From: Desulfobacterales bacterium
GTDB lineage: Bacteria; Desulfobacterota; Desulfobacteria; Desulfobacterales; 4be13
Length of the DNA stretch: 27,828 bases
Direction of reading: 5' to 3'
Assembly (NCBI GenBank): GCA_029934695.1
Contig: JAOZLU010000021.1
Location: forward strand, 1-27,828
The notes under the pieces are model-generated. The model did no database searches. It was not told the DNA's origin and saw nothing but the letters and a program-made list of their open reading frames with translations. Made by a program: the position numbers and the translations under genes. Shown one piece after another: positions 16,501 through 23,353 of the stretch (positions within the stretch are counted from its first letter, which is position 1; the number at the start of each line of letters is the position of its first letter).

Positions 16501-18259
16501 CGCACCGGACCTTTTGAATCTTGATTTTGACGACGCAGACACCTATCGCCTCCTTTCAGCTGGGAATACCACCGGCGTGTTTCAGTTGGAAAGCTCCGGA
16601 ATGAAAGACCTTCTGTCGCGGTTAAAGCCGGCCTGTTTTGATGATATCACCGCACTGGTTGCCCTGTATCGCCCCGGACCCCTTGACAGCGGCATGGTGG
16701 ACGATTTTGTGGAACGGAAGCACGGCAGAAAAAAGGTCGAATATATTGTCCCTGAACTTGGGACGATTTTGCAGGAAACATACGGTGTGATTGTCTATCA
16801 GGAACAGGTCATGAAGATTGCCGGGGTTCTGGCCAATTATTCCATGTCCGAAGCTGACGGCCTGCGTAAGGCCATGGGAAAGAAAATTGTTGAAATTATG
16901 GCCGAGCATCGGGAGCGGTTCATGAAAGGGTCAGCGGAGAATAACATTCCCGCTGGAAAAGCAAAGCAGATATTTGATTTAATGGAGAAATTCGGTGGAT
17001 ACGGCTTCAATAAATCGCATTCCGCCGCGTATGCCCTCATCGCGTTTCAGACTGCCTTTCTGAAAGCCCACTATCCGGTGGAGTTTATGGCGTCTCTGCT
17101 CACCAGTGAAATGCACTCCATTGACGGCGTGGTGAAATATATCGCTGAATGCAAGAGCAACGGCATTTCTGTCCTTTCGCCCGATATTAACGAGAGTGGT
17201 ATTGAATTTACGGTCAGCGGATCAAAAATCCGGTTCGGACTCGTTGCTGTGAAGAATGTCGGCGAGGGGGCCATTGAGGCCATCATTGAAGCGAGAAAAG
17301 GTGGCAGATTCTCCTCCCTGTTTGACTTCTGCGAGCGGGTTGACCTGAAAAAAGTGAACAAGCGGGTTGTCGAAAGCCTGATAAAATGCGGCGCGTTTGA
17401 TTCCACCAATGACAGCCGTTCCCAGATGTTTTCCGCTATGGAAGATGCGCTTGACTACGGACAGAGAGTTCAGAAGGAAAAAAGTGGGCCGCAGATGTCC
17501 CTTTTTGACGTGGGGGACACGCAGAAGATCAATGCGCCGTCCATGCCGGACGTGAAGGAATGGGATGAAAAGAAGAAGCTGACTTTGGAAAAAGAATCTC
17601 TCGGTTTCTATATTACCGGACATCCGCTGGGCCGCTTTGAGGATTTGCTGAAAAGGTTCACAGATACTGATACCCTCTCGTTAAAGGAAAAGAATGACGG
17701 AGCCGCAGTCAGAATCGGAGGCATCATCACAAGGGTGAAGGCCATTAAAACGAGAAAGGGAGATGATATGGCGTTTATCATGACGGAAGACTTGCACGGG
17801 ACTGTCGAAACAACGGTCTTTTCTTCGGTTTATGAAGATGTCAGAGATATTCTGACGGATGATACGCCTATTCTTATTGAGGGGCAGGTGCAAAAGGATG
17901 AGAATTCGGTGAAGCTGCTGGCAGATAAGATCATTCATATGGACAAGGCAGAGGAAACATGGACGCAATCTGTGAATCTCAGGCTGGATATTACACAGAC
18001 AGATGAGAAACTGCTTCCCAAGCTGTATGATATTCTCAAAAGACACGCGGGGCCGTGCAAGGCTTATCTTCGTCTGGTGGATCCCGGGAAGACAGAGGTT
18101 ATTGTTGATTTGTCTGAGAAAATAAAACTGAAGGCGGGTGCGACCCTGTCCTCCGAGGTGAAGTATCTGGTCGGCTATGAGGCTGTGGAAACCGTTTCCA
18201 AACGGGCGGAGGTGGGGGCAAATGTGAAGAAAAATCGGCAGTTCGGATATCGGAAATAA
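13508..18259 (+). CDS. dnaE: DNA polymerase III subunit alpha, interrupted by an intein
   Basis: This is the replicative polymerase catalytic subunit. The 1583-residue precursor contains a 415-residue intein (residues 369-783); the joined exteins total 1168 residues, the usual length for DnaE. The N-terminal PHP domain starts HLHVHTQYSLLDG (7-19). The palm has GPGRG|SAAGS, split exactly by the intein, and PDIDVDF (820-826), whose second and third Asp are expected catalytic residues. Further matches are RHASTHAAGVVI, FDFLGLRNLTVIEKA, GVFQLESSGM, YGVIVYQEQVM and the FGGYGFNKSHSAAYALI stretch of the fingers. QMSLFD (1329-1334) fits a beta-clamp binding motif, and an OB-fold follows (VRIGGIITRVKAIKTRKGDD). 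Splicing is required for activity because the intein interrupts the active site. Confidence 0.97.
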   Translation: MTSEFIHLHVHTQYSLLDGAIRIDALLNRAKDFSMDAVAITDHGTMFGSVEFYEKALKVGIKPIIGCECYLAPRRLTDKTAADGKGLSHLVLLAENQEGYRNLCQLASVAQLKGFYYKPRIDKELLKQHSKGLVALSACLHGEIPRLIQAGKTDQADEAAHFYLNVFGENSFFLEIQENGLEVQKTVNQALLEMSRRLSIPLVATNDCHYLDKEDVRAHEVLLCIQTGKTMNDPDRFRFGTDQLYFKPKEVMLADFKNYPEATDNTGVIAGRCEIEFDFKTYHFPKFDADSELTADEIFDQKVREGYAKRLTEIKAKHPDIDEKAYQDRLEYEISIIKDMGFPGYFLIVADFIQYAKENNVPVGPGRGCVWPDSKVLLANGKEIRIQDIEIGDSVITHSGNILPVQNKMAYDCDEEIVQIDVANGVLSLTQDHKIWAIQSKTCTVNHHKTSSVVCKPACNRHCSEKPFEDYQLQWVKAGQLKKNDFVVFPRIASENKDIIFDLADFVEQKEHIRCDENHLWYEIGTNHLQTKKIPKVVCFDHDFAKLLGYYIAEGWSRLGEQECAVGFGFHKEETEYAKEVQQLLKTVFNLESKIIFHKTKNSLQVLGYSRIVGEFLTSLCGKGAYNKHIPFSIVSDGKDELSRILIAYMFRGDGYDGAGDQTIAVKYSTISPTLASQLRFLFARFGYWASVIRYEKRKEKWANEHSVKLSGRQLLQWNNDFPAFPIQNGTQKFYRNDSFYVDEQYVYLKIKKVDTSAYKGKVYDITVSPDTSYVANSMAVHNSAAGSIVAYSMGITDLDPLEHGLIFERFLNPARTSMPDIDVDFCINGREKVFKYVVERYGGGDYVAQIITFGKLKPRAVIRDVGRALDIPLREVDSIAKMVPDVLNISLDDALRQEPRLRELETGRPDLADLIKICRVLEGLTRHASTHAAGVVIGDKPLAEYLPLYKGKKDEVVTQFDMKYVEKIGLVKFDFLGLRNLTVIEKALSLIKDQKGTAPDLLNLDFDDADTYRLLSAGNTTGVFQLESSGMKDLLSRLKPACFDDITALVALYRPGPLDSGMVDDFVERKHGRKKVEYIVPELGTILQETYGVIVYQEQVMKIAGVLANYSMSEADGLRKAMGKKIVEIMAEHRERFMKGSAENNIPAGKAKQIFDLMEKFGGYGFNKSHSAAYALIAFQTAFLKAHYPVEFMASLLTSEMHSIDGVVKYIAECKSNGISVLSPDINESGIEFTVSGSKIRFGLVAVKNVGEGAIEAIIEARKGGRFSSLFDFCERVDLKKVNKRVVESLIKCGAFDSTNDSRSQMFSAMEDALDYGQRVQKEKSGPQMSLFDVGDTQKINAPSMPDVKEWDEKKKLTLEKESLGFYITGHPLGRFEDLLKRFTDTDTLSLKEKNDGAAVRIGGIITRVKAIKTRKGDDMAFIMTEDLHGTVETTVFSSVYEDVRDILTDDTPILIEGQVQKDENSVKLLADKIIHMDKAEETWTQSVNLRLDITQTDEKLLPKLYDILKRHAGPCKAYLRLVDPGKTEVIVDLSEKIKLKAGATLSSEVKYLVGYEAVETVSKRAEVGANVKKNRQFGYRK
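14612..15856 (+). mobile_element. DnaE intein with LAGLIDADG homing endonuclease motifs
   Basis: This in-frame intein of 415 residues is inserted between the Gly and Ser of GPGRG|SAAGS. The first residue is Cys, with block A CVWPDSKVLLANGKEI. Block B is LSLTQDHKIWAI (TxxH at 62-65). Block F is KGKVYDITVSPDTSYVANSM and block G ends VHN, followed by Ser as the +1 nucleophile. All residues for standard (class 1) splicing are present. Two LAGLIDADG-type motifs, LLGYYIAEG (179-187) and ILIAYMFRGDG (277-287), keep acidic residues, so the endonuclease may be active. Cysteines at 75, 87, 91 and 95 form a possible zinc site. The segment is visibly more AT-rich than the exteins, as expected for a transferred element. 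Confidence 0.96.
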
Positions 18260-18340
18260 ACCTGAATGGCCGGCTTCAGCTTCAGAAAAGCCGAGGGATA
18301 AATCCCATACGCATCAAGCTGAAATTGCCGGACTAAGATT

Positions 18341-18427
18341 GCCGGACGGAGTTTGCAACCCCGTCCGAAACCTTTGCTGGCTGGGATTGACGGAATATTG
18401 CGGACGGGGTTGCAAACCCCGTCCGGC
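18341..18427. repeat. Two copies of a GC-rich palindrome between dnaE and the defence pair
   Basis: GCCGGACGGAGTTTGCAACC (18341-18360) plus CCGTCCG, and the near-perfect palindrome at 18400-18427 (GCGGACGGGGTTGCAAACCC, then CGTCCGGC), each fold into a 12-13 bp stem with a TGCA centre. Further copies lie at 22319-22350 and 22365-22392. The 18260-18533 gap has no gene. Confidence 0.75.
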
Positions 18428-18473
18428 AGATGGAACTATGTCTTAGCTGGCTTCAGCCTGCTTTGGCTTTCAG

Positions 18474-18493
18474 CCTCGGAATTTATTCCGAGG
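18474..18493. repeat. Hairpin CCTCGGAA-TTTA-TTCCGAGG
   Basis: Perfect 8-bp arms flank a four-base loop 41 bases before the ATPase start. A related GCCGAGGGATAAATCCC sequence lies just after the dnaE stop (18291-18305). It may be a dispersed repeat or a terminator-like structure; the following bases are not U-rich. Confidence 0.5.
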
Positions 18494-18533
18494 CTTCAGG
18501 AAAACATTAAATGCAGATACGCAGGAACAGATG

Positions 18534-19787
18534 ATGAGAATCAAACATTTATCTCTCAAAAACATCGGGCCTTTCATTGAGGCCGATATGGAATTTTTGA
18601 ATGACTCGGATAAGAGCCCGCCTGTTGTTATGATTACCGGCGAAAATGGCACGGGCAAAAGCATTATTCTTGATGCGATTCGTGGAATGTTCGGTCCGCA
18701 TTATGGTATGTTGGAAAGAAATATCCGCAGACGGAAATGTGATGGCGAACCGAAAATCACACTTGAGTTGGAGGCAGACCAAAAAAAGCATGTCCTGATT
18801 TCTGGCGAAATTCGAGAGAAAGATATTACTCCTCCCCCACGAGCAGGAGAGCATCATTCACTGATGAAGATTCCGGGCAATGTTAATGATGGTGGCAATT
18901 GTCCAAACTGGATTGCGGACTTTTGGCCGTCAGCACCAGCAGGGGGGGCATATAAAGTTGATACGTTTAAAAATCCACAGCATAGAGCCTTTCTCTTCAA
19001 GGCATTAGATGGCAAGAAAACAAAGGAAAGCATCACGCAGCTTATCTGCCATTTTGACTACGTCAGAGACAGCCGGGACACACAGGAAAAGGCAACGGGT
19101 GAACGCCTTTATGAAATACTTGAGAAAATTATTGAGAACAGTCTGTTGGATGGCGGCAGGCTGAGTCATGTAGGCCGTTCAACTTATGAGCCGATCATCA
19201 TCCAGAACGATCAGCCTGTGAGTCTGGAGAATCTCAGCGGCGGCAATGCGTATCTTATCCAAAACATGGTGGGTCTGCTTGGCAAGATGTATTCTGTGCA
19301 TGTTTTACGACAGTCCCCCCTTTCCGAACTCTGCGAAACGCCCGGGCTGCTCCTGATTGATGAGGCTGAAAATCAGTTGCATCCCAAATGGCAGAAACGG
19401 TTCATCCCGTCTGTTCTGGATATCTTTCCGAATTTACAGATTATCGTCACAACCCATTCTCCTTTTATCATATCCTCTGTTCCCAATGCCCGGCTTCTCG
19501 TATGCAAGGCCAAAGCAGATCACTGTATCGTCGTTGATGAAACTGCCGAATATACCAACAAACCTGTGGATGAGATTCTGATGTCTCCTCTGTTTGAAGG
19601 AACGCAGCCGTTTAATGAGAAAATCACCCGTCTGATAGAGCAGTTGGAATATGCGATCATGGCAGATGATGAAAAAGGGCGTGAGCGTGTTGAGGCTGAA
19701 TTAAAAGCTCTGAATCCTGATTATTTTTCTTATTTTGATATGGACAGGCTGTTGGAGAAAATTGCTGAGAAAGGAGTGAATAAGTGA
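18534..19787 (+). CDS. AAA/ABC-type ATPase, Septu PtuA-like
   Basis: This 417-residue ATPase belongs to the SMC/OLD-like group used by defence systems. It starts MRIKHLSLKNIGPF; Walker A is GENGTGKS (about 36-43), the ABC-like signature LENLSGGNAYLI (about 231-242), Walker B LLLIDEAENQLHP (about 272-284) and the switch histidine TTHSP (about 307-311). It overlaps by four bases a gene for an HNH nuclease, the layout of Septu (PtuA ATPase plus PtuB nuclease), a system shown in other bacteria to block phages. No TOPRIM or reverse transcriptase is present, so it is not a Gabija or retron locus as seen here. AGGA is better spaced for the second ATG (18534) than for the one at 18531. The Septu assignment is by architecture. 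Confidence 0.85.
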   Translation: MRIKHLSLKNIGPFIEADMEFLNDSDKSPPVVMITGENGTGKSIILDAIRGMFGPHYGMLERNIRRRKCDGEPKITLELEADQKKHVLISGEIREKDITPPPRAGEHHSLMKIPGNVNDGGNCPNWIADFWPSAPAGGAYKVDTFKNPQHRAFLFKALDGKKTKESITQLICHFDYVRDSRDTQEKATGERLYEILEKIIENSLLDGGRLSHVGRSTYEPIIIQNDQPVSLENLSGGNAYLIQNMVGLLGKMYSVHVLRQSPLSELCETPGLLLIDEAENQLHPKWQKRFIPSVLDIFPNLQIIVTTHSPFIISSVPNARLLVCKAKADHCIVVDETAEYTNKPVDEILMSPLFEGTQPFNEKITRLIEQLEYAIMADDEKGRERVEAELKALNPDYFSYFDMDRLLEKIAEKGVNK

Positions 19788-20449
19788 TTACAATAACGAG
19801 ACTGCCTGAACCATCGAAGCTGACTGAGAAGAAAGACAAATGGCTGGCTGCTTATCTTAAAAAAAAGGGGGAAGTTCCCAAACACAGGCCGCCTTCCGGC
19901 CAATATGCACATAAGGAAATCCGTGATATTCTGGAAAGAATGAGCAACAATAAATGTTTTTACTGCGAGTGCAAACTTGGCGAAGACTCTGAAATGAAAA
20001 GCGAGGTTGACCATTATATTGAAGTGGCCGAACAGCCGAAATTGGCTTTTGACTGGAATAATCTTTATCTGAGCTGTTATGATTGTAACAGGAAAAAACT
20101 CTCAAATGCGACGATGCCTGTTTCCAACTGTTTAAATCCGTGTGACACAGCAGAAAATCCTGCTGACCATCTGACCTTCAAGCATGAATATATCAGGCCA
20201 AGAGCAAATTCATCAAAAGGCTGCAAAACAATTAAGAAGTATAAGCTGGACCGCTCTGAACTGAATTATTCCAGGCTGAAATGGGTACAAAGGTTTGAAC
20301 ATTTTCTTCGGAAACTGCGTGAACGACAGCTTGATAACGAAGGTCGGAAGCTTACGCTTCGGGAAAGGGAAGCAGTTAACAGCTTTAAGGAACCGCATCA
20401 CGCTTTTTCTTTGATGTTCAGAGTTTATCTGTCAGAGGAAGACCTGTAA
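19784..20449 (+). CDS. HNH endonuclease, Septu PtuB-like
   Basis: This is a 221-residue nuclease. The HNH core is at residues 58-101: CFYC, then EVDHYIEV with D76-H77, WNNLYLSCYDC with the Asn and a second Cys pair. The two CxxC pairs should hold zinc and H77 is the probable general base. The N-terminus (TRLPEPSKLTEKKDKWLAAY) and size resemble the HNH proteins found with AAA ATPases in Septu and in retron-Septu loci (TIGR02646-like, from memory). It starts with GTG inside the ATPase stop (GTGA overlap), with AAGGAG upstream. In Septu the nuclease is thought to cut nucleic acid after the ATPase senses infection; the target here is unknown. Confidence 0.85.
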   Translation: MITITRLPEPSKLTEKKDKWLAAYLKKKGEVPKHRPPSGQYAHKEIRDILERMSNNKCFYCECKLGEDSEMKSEVDHYIEVAEQPKLAFDWNNLYLSCYDCNRKKLSNATMPVSNCLNPCDTAENPADHLTFKHEYIRPRANSSKGCKTIKKYKLDRSELNYSRLKWVQRFEHFLRKLRERQLDNEGRKLTLREREAVNSFKEPHHAFSLMFRVYLSEEDL

Positions 20450-20470
20450 ATTATTCTGAAGGAGGTTATC

Positions 20471-20629
20471 ATGTGTAATTCAAATCAATGTTTCATGGCT
20501 GTGGTTACAGCTCTGGCACTGCTGCTCAGAGTAAGCTGGAGATCATTCAGACGAATATTTCCCGACTTTATTCTGCCTGTCCTTATAAAAACACAGCGTG
20601 GAACAAAATGTTATCTTTCAACACAATGA
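20471..20629 (+). CDS. Possible small ORF (52 aa) behind the HNH gene
   Basis: A near-perfect Shine-Dalgarno (AAGGAGG) lies just before this ATG, 21 bases after the HNH stop. The product begins MCNSNQC, has a short hydrophobic run (FMAVVTALALLL) and then a basic stretch (RVSWRSFRRIF). I do not recognise it. It could be a third member of the defence operon, a leader, or the start of a decayed gene: an overlapping frame (20488-20688) also stays open. Only the ribosome site and position support it. Confidence 0.35.
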   Translation: MCNSNQCFMAVVTALALLLRVSWRSFRRIFPDFILPVLIKTQRGTKCYLSTQ

Positions 20630-20646
20630 AACCCTCTTTGAAATAT

Positions 20647-20785
20647 AATCAGATAAAAAATTTTCTGATTATAACGGAGTCCCCATGAACGTGCCTGTGA
20701 ATGGAACATGCACGGGGGTTCACGTTCATGGGCACGTTCAAGGGCCTCCCCTGAAAGCGTTATAATCAGAAATTTTTTATTGACT
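20647..20785. repeat. Nested palindromic element (~140 bp)
   Basis: The outer arms are 20647-20676 (CTGATTATAACG at its inner end) and 20758-20785 (CGTTATAATCAG at its inner end), with matching A/T tracts. Inside, CCCATGAACGTG (20682-20693) pairs with CACGTTCATGGG (20721-20732). The whole element could fold into one long hairpin and it encodes no convincing protein. It is probably a MITE-like element and might end transcription of the defence operon. Confidence 0.65.
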
Positions 20786-20819
20786 GTCTGGCTATTTCGT
20801 GGCTCTATGCGTTTTATAC

Positions 20820-20988
20820 ATAAGTACCCGGCCAAAAATTTTTCAGGGATTTTTTTGGGAAAACAACTTTCACAAACCGCGGATGAACACGGATGAACGC
20901 TGATGAGTCAGCACCCTGCGTTCATCGGCGGTTCACAATAAAGAGTTGTTCCTCGTATGCAAATACCTGAGAATATATGGCCAGGTAC
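20820..20988. mobile_element. MITE-like element, copy 2 (inverted relative to copy 1)
   Basis: The element starts ATAAGTACCCGGCCAAAA and ends ATATATGGCCAGGTAC; the interior has CTTTCACAAACCGC and tandem GGATGAACRC units. It is the reverse complement of the 13000-13152 element, with the same ends and the same motifs in the same order. It lies 45 bases before livK, so it may carry or disturb that gene's promoter. Confidence 0.75.
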
Positions 20989-21033
20989 CAGATTATCACT
21001 GACAATAATAATTTAACAAAAGGAGAATTAAGA

Positions 21034-22299
21034 ATGAAGAGTTACAGATTAAGGGTTTGTCTCAGTCTTTTTGTATTCATGGCCTTACTTTCAGGGGCCC
21101 ATGCTTTTGCTGAAAAACCCATTATTATCGGAGCACCCTTGTCAACGGCCTATCTTTATGGATGGGATGCAGAAAGAGGTATCAAACTTGCCGTGGATGA
21201 AATCAATGCAGCAGGCGGTGTCAATGTAAATGATAAAAAAAGACCATTTAAGGTTGAAGTCATTGATACCCGTGACCTTGAACCGGGAGTCCCGGTGAGT
21301 GAAGCATTGATGGCACTTGAAAGGCTGATTTTAAGTAAAAAAGCGGATTTTATTCTGGGCGGGCCAAACCGTTCGGAAGCAGCCCTTGCTGCTATGTCCT
21401 TATTGTCCAAGCATAAAAAAATCTCCATTGTCACAAGTGGTGTTTTAACTCCCAAATATCATAAAATGGTGGCTGAAAAGTATGAAAAGTTTAAATATTG
21501 CTTCAGAATCCACGGGGAAGCAGTAAATCTGATCGGTGAGATGATTGCAAACTTTGCAGACCTGAAAGAAAAGCATGGTTTGACCAAGGTGTTTATCATG
21601 GCTCAGGATGTGTCCCATGCAAGAGGGGCTGCAAAAGTGATGGGCAAAGTGGCCAGTTCCAAGGGATTCGAGGTGACTGGAACTGAAATTTTCCCCACAG
21701 GCACCACAAATTTTTCCATGGCACTTTTGAAAGTAAAAAAAACCGGTTCGCAAATTATCAATATCTGGATGGATATGCCTGAAAGCGCAATTCTGTTAAA
21801 ACAATGGTATGATCTTAAAATACCGGCATTGCCTTTTGGTTCAACCCTGGCTGCAGCAGAACAGCCCGGATTCTGGAAAGCCACTGAAGGTAAGGGGCAA
21901 TATACTCTGTGCAATGTTGTCAATGCGGGTAACGCACCTTCTGATGCAACCGAATGGACCATGAAATTTTATAATGCCTATGCCAAAAAATGGGGTGTTG
22001 AACCTGAAGGTCTTGGATCATCAAGCTCCTACATGGCTGTCTATGTGTTAAAGGATGCCATTGAAAGAGCAGGAACACTTGAATCAGATAAAGTTGTGAC
22101 TGCTCTTGAACAGACTGACATGATGGGTGTTTACGGAAGACTCAGGTTTGATCCCAAAAGCCATCAGGTCATTGCTGCTCAGGATCCCAAAGACGGTGCT
22201 GTAGGCTCCATCCTCCAGTGGCAGGATGGCAAACGTGTTGTGGTATATCCGAAAAGTATTGCCAAAGGCAGTATTCAACTTCCACCGTGGATGAAATAA
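21034..22299 (+). CDS. livK: Liv-type ABC transporter substrate-binding protein
   Basis: This 421-residue periplasmic binding protein belongs to the branched-chain amino acid / amide type (type I fold). The signal peptide is MKSYRLRVCLSLFVFMALLS with cleavage near HAFA. The mature start KPIIIGAPLSTAYLYGWDAE is typical, followed by DEINAAGGVNV, DTRDLEPGVPVSEALMALER and a GGPNRSEAALA ligand-site-like segment. AAGGAG nine bases before this ATG decides the start; the frame stays open upstream to 20977, but that part is repeat DNA. It leads the livKHMGF cluster. The actual ligand cannot be told from sequence; related Desulfobacterota clusters may take aromatic or fatty acids as well as amino acids. 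Confidence 0.9.
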   Translation: MKSYRLRVCLSLFVFMALLSGAHAFAEKPIIIGAPLSTAYLYGWDAERGIKLAVDEINAAGGVNVNDKKRPFKVEVIDTRDLEPGVPVSEALMALERLILSKKADFILGGPNRSEAALAAMSLLSKHKKISIVTSGVLTPKYHKMVAEKYEKFKYCFRIHGEAVNLIGEMIANFADLKEKHGLTKVFIMAQDVSHARGAAKVMGKVASSKGFEVTGTEIFPTGTTNFSMALLKVKKTGSQIINIWMDMPESAILLKQWYDLKIPALPFGSTLAAAEQPGFWKATEGKGQYTLCNVVNAGNAPSDATEWTMKFYNAYAKKWGVEPEGLGSSSSYMAVYVLKDAIERAGTLESDKVVTALEQTDMMGVYGRLRFDPKSHQVIAAQDPKDGAVGSILQWQDGKRVVVYPKSIAKGSIQLPPWMK

Positions 22300-22318
22300 T
22301 TTGAGTTATAAACCTTAT

Positions 22319-22412
22319 TGCCGGACGGGGTTGCAAACCCCGTCCGGCAGAGGAGTGCGTCCGGCAGAGGGGGTTGCAAACCCCGTCCGGCAGAGGAGTG
22401 CGTCCGGCAGAG
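22319..22412. repeat. GC-rich palindromes and 43-bp tandem duplication before livH
   Basis: This is the same palindrome family as at 18341-18427, here at 22319-22350 and again at 22365-22392. The unit starting GGGGTTGCAAACCCCGTCCG is repeated with a period of 43 bases (22327-22369 and 22370-22412). It lies in the 184-base gap between livK and livH, where a stable hairpin could reduce expression of the downstream genes relative to the abundant binding protein. Confidence 0.8.
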
Positions 22413-22483
22413 TGACTGCCTGTGAAATCATATACAGCCACAAAATCTGTCAGAATCAGGAACATTTTAATTGGGAACTTTCT

Positions 22484-23350
22484 ATGGAAATTTTAGTTTA
22501 TGGGACCATCAATTCAGTATCTCTTGCATTAATGGGATTGGGCTTTGCCATGGTATATGGGATCAGCCGTGTACCCAACTTTGCACATGGGGCACTGTAT
22601 ATTATCTGCGGGTTTGTGACCTGGACTTTGTTTCAAATAGTCGGTCTGTCTTATTTCGTGGCAATTATTCTTTCCCTTTGTGTGAACGGAATTTTGGGAA
22701 TGTCAATGTACCGGTTTGTCCTGATAAGGGTCAGGGGAATGAGTATTTCTGAGATTATTGCTTCCTATGCCATCGGACTTGTCATCCTTGAAGGTTTGCG
22801 GTTTGGCGGATTCAGAGGCATGACTTACACCCTGCCTGTGTTCATGGAAGGAAGTCTCATGATCGGAGGCGTTCCCGTAGATTATCACAGGGTTGTTATG
22901 ACGATTATCGGCGTTGCCCTTGTGGCAGGATTATGGGTGTTTACTCATTATACCAGGATCGGGCTTGCGTTGCAGGGTATGGCGCAGGATGAACGGGCAG
23001 CAATGATGCTTGGCATTGATTCGGATTTCATGGCCATGGTGGCCATGGGGTTCGGTGCTGTGCTTGCAGGTGTCGCTGCAATACTGATTCTGCCCCTCGG
23101 CAATATTGTGGTGGAATCAGGATATCATGTTCTGATCATGTCCATTGCTGTCTGCATTGTCGGAGGCCTGGGTTCATGGATGGGTGCCTTTTTTGCAGCC
23201 TTTATCATAGGTTATGCCCAAATTCTGACCGTCGTATATATTGGGTCACATTTTCAAATGGTGGTAGCAATTCTGGCTATAATCCTGACACTGATACTGA
23301 AACCGTCCGGCTTGTTCGGTCAGCAAAAAGAATTGGAAGAGAGGGTTTGA
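22484..23350 (+). CDS. livH: Liv-type ABC transporter permease LivH
   Basis: This 288-residue inner-membrane permease contains about eight hydrophobic segments. MEILVYGTINSVSLALMGLG and VPNFAHGALYII are the usual LivH start, and the C-terminal part has IVGGLGSWMGAFFAAFIIGY, the permease loop that contacts the ATPase. The open frame reaches back to 22301, but that extension is translated palindromic repeat, so the ATG at 22484 with GGGAAC upstream is used. It pairs with livM three bases downstream. Confidence 0.9.
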   Translation: MEILVYGTINSVSLALMGLGFAMVYGISRVPNFAHGALYIICGFVTWTLFQIVGLSYFVAIILSLCVNGILGMSMYRFVLIRVRGMSISEIIASYAIGLVILEGLRFGGFRGMTYTLPVFMEGSLMIGGVPVDYHRVVMTIIGVALVAGLWVFTHYTRIGLALQGMAQDERAAMMLGIDSDFMAMVAMGFGAVLAGVAAILILPLGNIVVESGYHVLIMSIAVCIVGGLGSWMGAFFAAFIIGYAQILTVVYIGSHFQMVVAILAIILTLILKPSGLFGQQKELEERV

Positions 23351-23353
23351 AAA

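Noticed and set aside
20488..20688. 66-residue ORF overlapping the small ORF behind the HNH gene
   Set aside because: No ribosome site at its ATG, and its end runs into the palindromic element; kept only as a sign that the small gene could be frameshifted.
20977..21033. N-terminal extension of livK
   Set aside because: It would place 19 polar residues, partly encoded by the MITE end, before a proper signal peptide; AAGGAG supports the ATG at 21034.
18341..22412. Palindromic repeats as a CRISPR array
   Set aside because: Only a few unevenly spaced palindromes without regular unique spacers, and no cas genes nearby.
22301..22483. N-terminal extension of livH
   Set aside because: The 61 extra residues are translated palindromic repeat DNA; LivH proteins begin at the ATG at 22484.
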